This document shows, piece after piece, positions 1 to 6,948 of a DNA stretch of 64,000 nucleotides (position 1 is its first letter; each line of letters begins with the position of its first letter). Source of the DNA: an uncultured Gemmiger sp. GTDB taxonomy: Bacteria > Bacillota > Clostridia > Oscillospirales > Ruminococcaceae. Both the position numbers and the translations under genes were made by a program. The DNA is taken from the NCBI GenBank assembly GCA_934502625.1, contig CAKSUQ010000005.1, positions 1 through 64,000 on the forward strand, read 5' to 3'. The notes below the pieces were generated by a model. The model ran no database searches. It was not told the DNA's origin and saw only the letters and a list, made by a program, of their open reading frames with translations.

Positions 1-425
1 GGGTGCTTCTCGTCGATGGGCACATACTGCGCCGTGCCGTAGACCTCGCTGGTGGAGGTGACGAGCACGCGCTGGGTATCCAGCTCGCGCGCGGCGTTCA
101 GCACGTTCAGCGTGCCCTTGATGTTGGTGTCGACGTAGCTGTCCGGGCTGTGGTAGGAGAAGGGAATGGCAATCAGCGCCGCCAGATGGAAGACGCGCTC
201 CTGCCCGCGCATGGCGGTGCGCACGCCGTTGGGGTCGCGCACGTCGCCCATGAAAACGTCGATCTCATTGCGGATCTCCGGCGGCAGGGTGTCGATCCAG
301 CCCAGCGAGCCGAAGGAATTGTACAGGCAGAACGCGCGGACTTTTTCGCCGCGCTTGACGAGTTCTTCGGTCAGGTGGCTGCCAATAAAGCCGTCTGCGC
401 CGGTAACCATAACGGAATGTGCCAT
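1..425 (-). CDS. NAD-dependent sugar-nucleotide 4,6-dehydratase, LegB-like (5' part only)
   Basis: The N-terminal 141 codons of an extended short-chain dehydrogenase/epimerase; the 3' part lies beyond the left edge. An NAD-binding TGADGFIGSHL motif sits at residues 8-18, followed by YNSFGSLGW, the FHLAALIAIPFSYHSPDSY stretch and the TSTSEVYGTAQYVP segment. This combination is characteristic of LegB-type dehydratases that start legionaminic acid synthesis from a nucleotide-linked GlcNAc. The catalytic YxxxK would be off the window. ATG at 425 follows an AAAAAAGGAGC ribosome site. It reads away from the rest of the window, so the remaining nonulosonate genes would lie to the left. It fits with the amidotransferase/HisFH set at 31-35.6 kb. 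Family call is firm; LegB versus another nonulosonate dehydratase is inference. Confidence 0.8.
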   Translation of the reverse strand, partial: MAHSVMVTGADGFIGSHLTEELVKRGEKVRAFCLYNSFGSLGWIDTLPPEIRNEIDVFMGDVRDPNGVRTAMRGQERVFHLAALIAIPFSYHSPDSYVDTNIKGTLNVLNAARELDTQRVLVTSTSEVYGTAQYVPIDEKH

Positions 426-483
426 TTTGTGCTCCTTTTTTAAAAAGGGGACAATGCCCCATATTTCAACTTTATTACAAAAT

Positions 484-512
484 AGTATAACCGATTTTGG
501 GGAAGATTTCAA
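484..512 (-). promoter_or_regulatory. Promoter of the legB-like gene
   Basis: Reading the minus strand: TTGAAA (507-512), 17 bp spacer, TATACT (484-489). The leader that follows contains GGGG-CATTGT-CCCC and then TTTTT, a short hairpin with a T-tract, about 20 bases before the ATG. The stem has only four pairs, so attenuation is possible but weakly supported. Confidence 0.55.
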
Positions 513-545
513 CTATTATATTGAGCCACCCTATTCCGGGATGGA

Positions 546-650
546 CGTAGGGGCGCACCTATGTGTGCGCCCGTGGCAATTTGCCGGACAATGCAGCAAG
601 CCGGGCGGCTGCGCAAAGCTGCCGGGCGCACACGCAGGTGCGCCCCTACG
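546..650. repeat. GTAGGGG-family palindromic repeat
   Basis: Begins CGTAGGGGCGCAC and ends GTGCGCCCCTACG, so the termini are inverted copies; each end is itself a small hairpin (GGGCGCAC with GTGTGCGCCC). No coding potential. The rest of the 426-722 spacer holds the legB promoter and the cyclophilin terminator. Confidence 0.7.
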
Positions 651-673
651 TCTGGCGGGAAGCGCCGCGCGGC

Positions 674-707
674 AAAAAAAGCACCCGGACATGCCCTGTC
701 CGGGTGC
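674..707 (-). terminator. Intrinsic terminator of the cyclophilin gene
   Basis: Perfect 11-bp stem GCACCCGGACA (681-691) with TGTCCGGGTGC (697-707), loop of five; on the minus strand it is followed by seven T. It lies about 15 bases past the cyclophilin stop codon. Confidence 0.85.
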
Positions 708-722
708 TGTAATGGACTTAAC

Positions 723-1193
723 TTAAACGATCTCGACCTTTTCCATGACAACGGGCGTCTTGGGCTTGTCGTTCCAGTCGGTCGCGACGGCGGCGATCTC
801 GTCGACGACCTCAATGCCCTTCACCACATGGCCGAAGGCCGCATAGCTGCCGTCGAGGTGCGGGGCGTCCTGATGCATGATGAAGAACTGGCTGCCGGCA
901 GAGTTCGGATCCATCGAGCGCGCCATGCTGATAACGCCGCGGGTGTGCTTGATGGGGTTGGCGACGCCGTTCTGCAGAAACTCGCCCTTGATGTGCCAGC
1001 CGGGGCCGCCCATGCCGGTGCCCTGCGGGTCGCCGCCCTGGATCATAAAGCCGGAGATGACGCGGTGGAAGGTCAGGCCGTTGTAGAAGCCGTCCTTGAC
1101 GAGCTTCTCAAAGTTCTCGCAGGTGATGGGGGCTGCGCTGTGGTCTAGCTCGATGTCGATGGTTTTGCCGTTCTGCATGGTAATGCGAATCAT
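723..1193 (-). CDS. Cyclophilin-type peptidyl-prolyl cis-trans isomerase
   Basis: A single-domain 156-residue cyclophilin, the size of bacterial cytoplasmic PpiB enzymes, which speed cis-trans isomerisation of X-Pro bonds during folding. The family signature FHRVISGFMIQGGD carries the catalytic Arg, and GVISMARSMDPNSAGSQFFI gives the substrate-binding groove. No signal peptide, so cytosolic. Its ATG overlaps the TGA of the upstream phospholipase-like gene in ATGA, so translation of the two is probably coupled. A terminator follows directly. Confidence 0.95.
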   Translation of the reverse strand: MIRITMQNGKTIDIELDHSAAPITCENFEKLVKDGFYNGLTFHRVISGFMIQGGDPQGTGMGGPGWHIKGEFLQNGVANPIKHTRGVISMARSMDPNSAGSQFFIMHQDAPHLDGSYAAFGHVVKGIEVVDEIAAVATDWNDKPKTPVVMEKVEIV

Positions 1194-2122
1194 ACGGAGA
1201 TCTCCTTTTCAGATGTGTTTTGCTGCAATGCGGGGTCGCTCTGGGGCGTGGGGATGCCTTGGGTGTAGCTCATGCTGCCGATCTGGGCGGCAAAGTCGTC
1301 TGCCGGCAGCTTTTTCATCCAGTACAAAAGCGCTGCGCCCATAAACTGCTCGCTGCGGAAGACCGCCTTGGGCAGCAGGGCGAACAGCCCGCCGTCGTGG
1401 GCGTTGCCGGTGAAGGGGTCGACCCAGTCGTCGGGCAGGCGTTTGTCCAGCTGGCGGGGCGAAACATGCCCCGTGATGAACCCGCGCCCGCCGAACAGAG
1501 GCTCGACCAGCCAGAAGAACGCCCGGCGCACGCCGTGCTTGCAGGGGAAGATGCCCCGCAGCTTGTAGGTGTGCCAGAACGCGTCGGCCAGATACTCGAC
1601 GGGAATGTCCTCGCCGTAGGTTTCCAGCAGGCAGGTGTGCAGCAGCGCCGTGATGTCGGCCAGCTCCTCGCCGGTGGGCAGGGGGCTGACGTCGTCGACG
1701 GGCACAAGGCCGGAGCCGGTGTCCTTGGCGTGCAGGGTGGAATCCAGCGCGATCTCCAAGTACCCGTGCCCGCCCTTGCGCCCGTAGGGCTGCCCGCGCT
1801 CACACATTGCGATGATGAACGGGTGCATGACCGTGTCGGCGGCGTAGTGACTCAAAAAGCCGAGCACATACTCTACCTGCGGGCGGGTCTTGGCGTGGTC
1901 GCACAGGCTGCGCAGGAACGCGCCGGTGTTTTCCTCGTGCATGCGGTTGCCGAGCGTCGGCAGGTCATAGTGGCGCTTGGCGCGCTTTTTCCAGACCTCG
2001 TAGCAGAAAAAGCTGTCGGGGCCATTGGCACCCGCCGCAAACGCGTTCGGGCACTGGACTTTATAGTGGATGGCCTCGGCGGCCTTTCTGGCCGTGCGCA
2101 CATGGGTGTAGCCTTCCGGCAT
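1190..2122 (-). CDS. Zinc-dependent phospholipase C-like protein
   Basis: A 310-residue protein resembling the zinc-dependent phospholipase C/S1-P1 nuclease helical fold (Pfam Zn_dep_PLPC). Histidines and acidic residues that could bind metal are spread over GYTH near the N terminus, NGPDSFF, RMHEENTGAF and LSHYAADTVMHPF. There is no clear signal peptide, unlike secreted clostridial alpha-toxins, so it is more like the uncharacterised cytoplasmic homologues common in Clostridia. The start at 2122 is chosen for AAAGGGGG seven bases upstream; the frame stays open further 5' without a ribosome site. It overlaps the cyclophilin gene by four bases. Substrate unknown. Confidence 0.75.
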   Translation of the reverse strand: MPEGYTHVRTARKAAEAIHYKVQCPNAFAAGANGPDSFFCYEVWKKRAKRHYDLPTLGNRMHEENTGAFLRSLCDHAKTRPQVEYVLGFLSHYAADTVMHPFIIAMCERGQPYGRKGGHGYLEIALDSTLHAKDTGSGLVPVDDVSPLPTGEELADITALLHTCLLETYGEDIPVEYLADAFWHTYKLRGIFPCKHGVRRAFFWLVEPLFGGRGFITGHVSPRQLDKRLPDDWVDPFTGNAHDGGLFALLPKAVFRSEQFMGAALLYWMKKLPADDFAAQIGSMSYTQGIPTPQSDPALQQNTSEKEISV

Positions 2123-2192
2123 GAGAATCCCCCTTTTGTAACAGAGCGTAGAAATTATTGTACCGCGGGGGCAGGGAAATGTCAAATGCACA

Positions 2193-2342
2193 AAGGCTTC
2201 CCCCGATGGGGGAAGCTGTCACCGAAGGTGACTGATGAGGGGCGGCGTTCCGGCAGCCGCCCGTTACCGGGCAATAGTGGCCGCACCGCCCCTCATCCGG
2301 CCTCGGTCGGAGCCTCGGCCACCTTCCCCCGCTGGGGAAGGC
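2193..2342. repeat. GGCTTCCCC-family multi-hairpin repeat, copy 1
   Basis: Consecutive stems: GCTTCCCC/GGGGAAGC, GTCACC-GAA-GGTGAC, a long outer ATGAGGGGCGG paired with CCGCCCCTCAT, and CCTTCCCC/GGGGAAGG at the right end. It sits between the 5' end of the phospholipase-like gene and the 3' end of the MFS gene. Compare 16711-16900, 26234-26377 and 27181-27329. Confidence 0.8.
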
Positions 2343-2350
2343 ACGCTGCC

Positions 2351-3718
2351 TTAAATTTTCCGCTCATCATTCGTCATCGTCTTCGGCAGCACGGCAAAAT
2401 ACAGCACAGCACCGACGATAATGATGAGGATGATCGACAAAATACCGTAAGGGCCTGCGGCTTTGTTGATGACGTCGATCTGCTCGGCTGTCGCGGTGGC
2501 GGCGGTCAGCCCCTGTGCGGCCATCATCCGCCCGGCGGCAAAGGTGCTGACAAAGCCGACCAGCGCGGGTCCCAGAATGGACGAGAACTTGCCGAAAATG
2601 TCAAAGAAGCCGAAGAACTCGCCGCTGCGGGCTTTGTCGGGGATCAGCTTGCCGAACATCGAGCGGCTCAGCGCCTGAATGCCGCCTTGGCTCGTCGCGC
2701 ACAGCACGGCCAGCACCCAGAACTGCCACAGGCTGTTCATGAAGAACGCGAAAATGCAGATGAACATATACACGCAGATGCCGCAGCCCACCATGACCCG
2801 CGCGCCGAACTTGGCGGCCAGCTTCATGTACAGCAGGCAGAACGGCAGCCCCAGCACCTGCACCAGCAGCAGCGCCAGCAGCATACCGGCTGAGTCAAGG
2901 CCGAGGTTCGTGCCGTAGCTCGTCGACATGCTGATGATGGTGTGTACGCCGTCAATGTAGAAAAAGTACGACAGGATGAAGATAAGCATGGGCTTGTCCG
3001 CGCCGATCTCCTTCATCGTCGTGAAGACGTTCTTCACGCTCGCGCCAAGGTCGCCCTTCTCGTAGGGCTTGCCGGTGGTCTGCTCGCAGTTTTTCAAAAG
3101 CGGCAGGCTGAAAACGAGCCACCACACCGCCGTCAGGCCAAAGATAAACGCGAGGCAGGTCAGCATCGGCACACCGACGGCGTTCATGATGAGGAAAATC
3201 AGCAGCGGGATCGTCGAACCGCCAATGTAGCCCAGCCCATACCCCAGCGTTGAGACCGAGTCCATGCGGTCTTCGGTCGTGACGTCGGTCAGGAAGGCGT
3301 CATAGTAGATGCAGGACGCGTCAAAGCCGATCGTGCTCAAAATGTAAAGCACCAGCACCATCGCGGCGACTTTGCCCGCCGCCGCAGGCGAAGAGGTGAA
3401 GTCCATGAGCGGCGTGAACGACAGCCCCGCCACCGACACGACGCCCAGCGTCAGAAACGCCGTGAACAGCTTTTTGCGCATGCCGCGTATGTCGCCAAAC
3501 ACGCCCAAAAACGGCGCGCTGAGCGCAACGATGGCCATGGCAAGGCTGGTGGCAAAGCCCCACGTCGACATGCTGGACACGCTGTCGGCGGTGTAGCCCG
3601 CCACGGTGTCAAAGAAGATGGGCAGGATCGTCACTACAATGACCGAGTGGGCGCTGTTTGCCCAGTCGTACATCATCCAGCTGATCTCCTGCTTGGTGAA
3701 TTTTTTCAGGAAGCCCAT
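2351..3718 (-). CDS. MFS transporter, Atg22/UMF1 type
   Basis: A 455-residue integral membrane protein with about twelve hydrophobic segments. The N-terminal TKQEISWMMYDWANSAHSVI segment (YDWANSA) is the hallmark of the UMF1/Atg22-like branch of the major facilitator superfamily. The substrate of bacterial members is not established; efflux of amino acids or metabolites is often proposed. ATG at 3718 has GGAGGG seven bases upstream. The promoter carries a perfect palindrome over its -10, which suggests control by a dedicated repressor (see 3758-3797). The gene ends only nine bases before a palindromic repeat. Confidence 0.85.
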   Translation of the reverse strand: MGFLKKFTKQEISWMMYDWANSAHSVIVVTILPIFFDTVAGYTADSVSSMSTWGFATSLAMAIVALSAPFLGVFGDIRGMRKKLFTAFLTLGVVSVAGLSFTPLMDFTSSPAAAGKVAAMVLVLYILSTIGFDASCIYYDAFLTDVTTEDRMDSVSTLGYGLGYIGGSTIPLLIFLIMNAVGVPMLTCLAFIFGLTAVWWLVFSLPLLKNCEQTTGKPYEKGDLGASVKNVFTTMKEIGADKPMLIFILSYFFYIDGVHTIISMSTSYGTNLGLDSAGMLLALLLVQVLGLPFCLLYMKLAAKFGARVMVGCGICVYMFICIFAFFMNSLWQFWVLAVLCATSQGGIQALSRSMFGKLIPDKARSGEFFGFFDIFGKFSSILGPALVGFVSTFAAGRMMAAQGLTAATATAEQIDVINKAAGPYGILSIILIIIVGAVLYFAVLPKTMTNDERKI

Positions 3719-3757
3719 GGAAGAACCCTCCGTTTCGATTTTGCGCACAGTTTGTGC

Positions 3758-3797
3758 GGCTGTAAAATATTGTAACATTTTACAGCCCCAAAAACAA
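3758..3797 (-). promoter_or_regulatory. MFS promoter with an operator-like palindrome over the -10
   Basis: On the minus strand: TTGTTT (3792-3797), 17 bp, TACAAT (3769-3774). A perfect 11-bp inverted repeat, GGCTGTAAAAT and ATTTTACAGCC, spans 3758-3768 and 3777-3787 with eight bases between, so the -10 box lies in its centre. The shape suits a dimeric repressor that excludes RNA polymerase. No regulator gene is adjacent. Confidence 0.6.
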
Positions 3798-3875
3798 CAC
3801 GCCCCGCCGGCCTTTCGGTCAACGGAGCGTAAAACTTTCGTCATATTTTTGTGGCAGTTTGACGGAGGAAAATTT

Positions 3876-4026
3876 TAGATAGATAATAGATAAAAGATAA
3901 TAGATAATAAATGTGGTGGATCGCGTCGCTGCGCTCCGCTCAAAAACGCCCGTGCGTTTTTATTTTCGACCGCAGGGAGAAAATTCCACATTTTTTATTA
4001 TCTTTTATCTCTTATCTTTTATCTTA
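3876..4026. repeat. AGATAAT-heptad bounded element, copy 1
   Basis: The left arm is a run of near-heptads (AGATAAT, AGATAAA); the right arm is the inverted array TTTATTATCTTTTATCT and onward. The core holds GTGGATCGCGTCGCTGCGC and AAAATTCCACA. The element overlaps the 3' end of the RNA methyltransferase gene and supplies its last codons and TAA. Related copies: 6801-6948, 47754-47959, 57505-57620. The 3719-4018 spacer contains only this element and the MFS promoter. Confidence 0.75.
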
Positions 4027-4843
4027 TTCTTAGTTCCCAAAACGCCACTGCGCCCGCAGCCGCCACATTCAAGGAATCCACGCCGTGCTGCATGGGGATC
4101 ATGACAGTATAATCGCAGTGGGCGATCGTGCTGTGGGCAAGGCCGTCGCCCTCGGTGCCCAGCACTATGGCGAGGTTTTCCTCGGCCTGCAGCGCGGGGT
4201 CGTCGATGCTGACGGCACGGGTGTCCAGTGCCATGGCGGCGGTCTTGAAGCCCATCGCGTGCAGCCGTGCCATGCCCTTTTCCGGCCAGTCGGCGGGGCT
4301 GTCGCCCAAGACTGCCCACGGCACCTGAAACACTGTACCCATGCTGACGCGGACGGCGCGGCGGCACAGCGGGTCGCAGCAGGACGGCGACAGCAGGACG
4401 GCGTCCACGCCGAGCGCTGTGGCGCTGCGGAAGATCGCGCCGATGTTCGTGGAGTCCACGATGCCCTCCAGCACCGCTACCCGGCGGGCGCTGCGGCAAA
4501 TCTCCTCCGCAGTGCGGGGCAGGGGGCGGCGCATGGCGCACAGCACGCCCCGCGTCAACACATAGCCGGTCAGCGCCTGCAGCACGCTGCGGTCGGCGGT
4601 GTAGACTGTCGCGTCGGGGCAGCGCGCCAGCACCTCGGCCGCGCCGCCCTCGATCTGGCGGCGCTCCATCAAAAACGACAGCGGCTCGTACCCGGCGTCC
4701 AGCGCCGTGCCGATGACCTTCGGACTTTCGGCAATGAAAACACCCTTCTCAGGCTCCAGTTTATTGCGCAGCTGCGACTCCGTCAGCTTGGTGTACACCG
4801 CCAATTCGGGGGCGTTTAAATCTGTGATTTCGATAATGTTCAT
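4019..4843 (-). CDS. TrmH/SpoU-family RNA 2'-O-methyltransferase
   Basis: A 274-residue SPOUT enzyme that transfers methyl from S-adenosylmethionine to a ribose 2'-OH in rRNA or tRNA. All three SpoU motifs are present: NIGAIFRSATALG (motif 1, with the conserved N and R), VLGTEGDGL (motif 2) and IPMQHGVDSLNVAAAGAV (motif 3). The N-terminal half carries a SpoU substrate-binding-like segment. Start at 4843 is supported by AAGGA upstream and the loss of similarity before it. The final residues Arg-Ile-Arg and the stop codon are read from an AGATAA repeat, so the native C-terminus may have been altered by it. The target nucleotide cannot be told from sequence. Confidence 0.88.
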   Translation of the reverse strand: MNIIEITDLNAPELAVYTKLTESQLRNKLEPEKGVFIAESPKVIGTALDAGYEPLSFLMERRQIEGGAAEVLARCPDATVYTADRSVLQALTGYVLTRGVLCAMRRPLPRTAEEICRSARRVAVLEGIVDSTNIGAIFRSATALGVDAVLLSPSCCDPLCRRAVRVSMGTVFQVPWAVLGDSPADWPEKGMARLHAMGFKTAAMALDTRAVSIDDPALQAEENLAIVLGTEGDGLAHSTIAHCDYTVMIPMQHGVDSLNVAAAGAVAFWELRIR

Positions 4844-4867
4844 GTTTTCATTTTTCCTTGTAGAGGT

Positions 4868-5092
4868 GTAGGGGCCGGGCATGCCCGGCCCTGCAGCAAT
4901 ACGGCAGGCGCGCCGTTTATCTCGCATGCGTAGGGCGGGGTGCCCTCACCCCGCCGTGGGCGTCCGCGTGGCCGTACCGTAAACGGGTCACATGGCGCGG
5001 TTGGCGGCGGCATGAGGGCATGCCGCCCTACAGTTTTCCCGGCAGCGGGTGCTGACCGCAAGGCCGCGGGCCGGGCATGCCCGGCCCCTACA
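4868..5092. repeat. Nested GTAGGGG-family repeats
   Basis: The outer pair is GTAGGGGCCGGGCATGCCCG at 4868 and its inverted counterpart ending CCCCTAC at 5091. Between them is a second unit that begins GTAGGGCGGGGTGCCC near 4930 and ends GGCATGCCGCCCTAC near 5031. Comparison with the uninterrupted copy at 15293-15378 suggests that one element inserted into another. No gene is seen in the 4844-5201 spacer. Confidence 0.65.
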
Positions 5093-5118
5093 AGCATACA
5101 ACAACTCCCGCCAAATTG

Positions 5119-5161
5119 CAAACAAAACCGCCGCCCGCAGGGTGTACCAACGGGCGGCGGT
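5119..5161 (-). terminator. metY terminator
   Basis: Stem ACCGCCGCCCG (5127-5137) with CGGGCGGCGGT (5151-5161). On the minus strand it is followed by TTTTGTTTGC. It begins about 40 bases past the metY stop codon. Confidence 0.75.
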
Positions 5162-5201
5162 GTCTATAAAATCCCTATTCCCTCTAAATTGCGTTACAAA
5201 A

Positions 5202-6491
5202 TTACTCGACAGCGTTCAGTGCCTGATCGAGGTCGGCGATGATGTCGTCGATGTGCTCGGTGCCGATGGACAGACGGATCGTGTTCTCCTGAATGCCGAC
5301 ATCGGCCAGTTCCTCAGCGGACAGCTGGGCGTGGGTGGTGGTGGCCGGGTGGATGACGAGGCTCTTCACGTCGGCGACGTTTGCCAGCAGAGAGAAGATC
5401 TGCAGGTGGTCGATGAACTCAAACGCCTCTTTCTGGCCGCCCTTGATGTTGAAGGTGAAGATGGACGCGCCGCCGTTGGGGAAGTACTTCTCGTACAGGG
5501 CATGGTCGGGGTGGTCGGGCAGGCTGGGATGGTTGACCTTCTCCACCTTCGGGTGGTGGGTCAGGAACTCGACGACCTTCTTGGTGTTCTCAACGTGGCG
5601 GTCAAGGCGCAGGGACAGCGTCTCGGTGCCCTGCAGCAGCAGGAACGCATTGAACGGGCTGATGCAAGCGCCGGTGTCGCGCAGAATGATAGCGCGGATG
5701 TAGGTGACGAAGGCGGCGGGGCCGGCAGCCTCAACGAAGCTGACGCCGTGATAGCTGGGGTTCGGGTCGGCGAAGGCGGGGAACTTGCCGCTGGCCTTCC
5801 AGTCGAACTTGCCGGAATCAACGATGACGCCGCCCAGCGTGGTGCCGTGGCCGCCGATGAACTTGGTGGCGGAGTGGACAACGATGTCTGCGCCGTGCTC
5901 GATCGGGCGGATCAGGTACGGGGTGCCGAAGGTGTTGTCGATGACGAGCGGGATGTTATGCTTGTGGGCGATCTCGGCGATGGCGTCGATGTCGGGAATG
6001 TCAGAGTTGGGGTTGCCCAGCGTCTCCAGATAGACAGCGCGGGTGTTCTCCTGAATCGCACCCTCGACCTCGGCCAGATTGTGCGCGTCGACGAAGGTCG
6101 TCTTGACGCCGAAGGCGGGCAGGGTATGCTCCAGCAGGTTGGAGGTGCCGCCGTAGATGGTCTTTTGGGCGACGATGTGGCCGCCGTTCTGTGCCAGCGC
6201 CTGAATGGTATAGTTGATGGCAGCCGCGCCGGAGGCGACGGCCAGCGCCGCGACGCCGCCCTCAAGGGCTGCAATGCGCTTCTCGAAGACGTCCTCGGTG
6301 GTGTTGGTCAGGCGGCCGTAGATGTTGCCGGCGTCCTTCAGGCCGAAGCGGTCAGCCGCGTGCTGGGCATTGTGGAAGACATAGGAGGTGGTCTGGTAGA
6401 TCGGCACCGCGCGGGAATCGGTGACGGGATCGGCCTGCTCCTGACCGACGTGCAGCTGAAGGGTTTCGAAATGCAGTTTACGCTCGCTCAT
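5202..6491 (-). CDS. metY: O-acetylhomoserine sulfhydrylase (Cys/Met metabolism PLP enzyme)
   Basis: A 429-residue cytosolic PLP enzyme of the Cys/Met metabolism family. MetY joins O-acetyl-L-homoserine with sulfide to give homocysteine, the direct-sulfhydrylation route to methionine. VVHSATKFIGGHGTTLGG carries the PLP lysine; SGAAAINYTIQALAQ and DNTFGTPYLIRP match the cofactor pocket, and the length and the WKASGKFPAF region fit MetY better than the shorter cystathionine enzymes. ATG at 6491 follows GAGGA. The gene lies behind a long leader with a Cys-Cys peptide and a terminator, so expression is probably tuned to cysteine supply. It is transcribed alone, with a terminator downstream. Confidence 0.93.
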   Translation of the reverse strand: MSERKLHFETLQLHVGQEQADPVTDSRAVPIYQTTSYVFHNAQHAADRFGLKDAGNIYGRLTNTTEDVFEKRIAALEGGVAALAVASGAAAINYTIQALAQNGGHIVAQKTIYGGTSNLLEHTLPAFGVKTTFVDAHNLAEVEGAIQENTRAVYLETLGNPNSDIPDIDAIAEIAHKHNIPLVIDNTFGTPYLIRPIEHGADIVVHSATKFIGGHGTTLGGVIVDSGKFDWKASGKFPAFADPNPSYHGVSFVEAAGPAAFVTYIRAIILRDTGACISPFNAFLLLQGTETLSLRLDRHVENTKKVVEFLTHHPKVEKVNHPSLPDHPDHALYEKYFPNGGASIFTFNIKGGQKEAFEFIDHLQIFSLLANVADVKSLVIHPATTTHAQLSAEELADVGIQENTIRLSIGTEHIDDIIADLDQALNAVE

Positions 6492-6532
6492 GATAAAATC
6501 CTCATTTCTGTTTTTATTTTTTAGTTTTTGGT

Positions 6533-6645
6533 AAAAGAAAAGCCGGGGGTCGTACAGATACAACTCCCGGACAGAAGATACAGCTCGGCGCAAAAATCAA
6601 CAGCACAAAGCGCTGCCCTGCGCCCGGACTGGTTCTGTCCGGGAG
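6533..6645 (-). promoter_or_regulatory. Putative cysteine transcription attenuator in the metY leader
   Basis: Four segments on the minus strand. Segment 1, CTCCCGGACAGAA (6633-6645), lies inside the leader peptide gene. Segment 2, GTCCGGG (6623-6629), can close a 7-bp hairpin with segment 1. Segment 3, TTCTGTCCGGGAG (6564-6576), is a perfect 13-bp complement of segment 1. The 3' part of segment 3 is also the 5' arm of a terminator, CCGGGAGTTGTA (6559-6570) with TACGACCCCCGG (6543-6554), followed by CTTTTCTTTT. Pairing 1:3 would prevent the terminator; pairing 1:2 would permit it. The folds are read from sequence; the response to cysteine is inference. Confidence 0.6.
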
Positions 6646-6704
6646 TACGGCATTCGGCCACAGCGGAAATTCTGACGCAGCAAGCTGCCGAAAACCGTGG
6701 TCAT
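6597..6704 (-). CDS. metY leader peptide ending in Cys-Cys
   Basis: A 35-codon reading frame 40-odd bases after the metY promoter. It starts MTTVFGSLLRQ and ends GSALCC, with adjacent TGC TGT codons (6600-6605) immediately before TGA. GGGAGG lies ten bases upstream of the ATG, a good ribosome site. It is far too short and uncharged to suggest an enzyme, but matches what is expected of an attenuator leader: starved ribosomes would stall at the terminal cysteine codons next to competing hairpins. Cysteine also occurs at residue 15. Whether it is translated cannot be shown here. Confidence 0.6.
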   Translation of the reverse strand: MTTVFGSLLRQNFRCGRMPYSRTEPVRAQGSALCC

Positions 6705-6733
6705 ACGCTTTGCACCTCCCTAAATTTGTAATT

Positions 6734-6789
6734 AACCTATATGCTTTGTAGGTTGTTTGTATTATAATACGGAAAAACAGGGTTGTCAA
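6734..6789 (-). promoter_or_regulatory. metY promoter and putative Rrf2 operator
   Basis: On the minus strand TTGACA (6784-6789), 17 bp, TATAAT (6761-6766). Just downstream lies AACCTA-N9-TAGGTT (6734-6754), an inverted repeat over the likely start point. Its plus-strand half TTGTAGGTTG (6746-6755) recurs exactly in the cysK promoter region (9163-9172), and its core CAACCT occurs in the promoter of the Rrf2 gene itself. Confidence 0.65.
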
Positions 6790-6800
6790 TAGGGAAAATG

Positions 6801-6948
6801 AATAAGATAAGAGATAAAAGATAATAGATAAGAAAAAAAGTGGAGTTTGCGCCCAAAGGCGCAAACAAAAACGTACGCCCATTTTGAGCGGAGCGCAGCG
6901 ACGCGATCCACCCTATTTTTTATCTATTATCTATTATCTTTTATCTTA
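6801..6948. repeat. AGATAAT-heptad bounded element, copy 2
   Basis: The left arm AAGATAAGAGATAAAAGATA and the right arm TTTTTTATCTATTATCT and onward enclose a core with GCGGAGCGCAGCGACGCG and GATCCACC, the inverted equivalent of the core at 3911-3945. The right arm overlaps the mnmA stop codon. The 6492-6945 spacer holds this element plus the metY promoter and leader. Confidence 0.75.

Noticed and set aside
1220..2893. Very long plus-strand open frames opposite real genes, here and at many other sites
   Set aside because: They are shadows caused by the GC-rich third positions of the opposite strand, cross gene borders and repeats, and show no protein family motif.
3876..4026. CRISPR array suggested by short repeated units
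   Set aside because: Units are contiguous 7-mers without unique spacers, arranged as inverted arms, and no cas gene is present.
5202..6593. Extending metY to the in-frame start at 6593
   Set aside because: The extra residues are encoded by the terminator and leader region and the start lacks a ribosome site; GAGGA supports 6491.
6533..6720. T-box or SAM riboswitch before metY
   Set aside because: No T-box sequence (AGGGTGGNACCGCG) or SAM-I core was found; the sequence fits a leader-peptide attenuator better.
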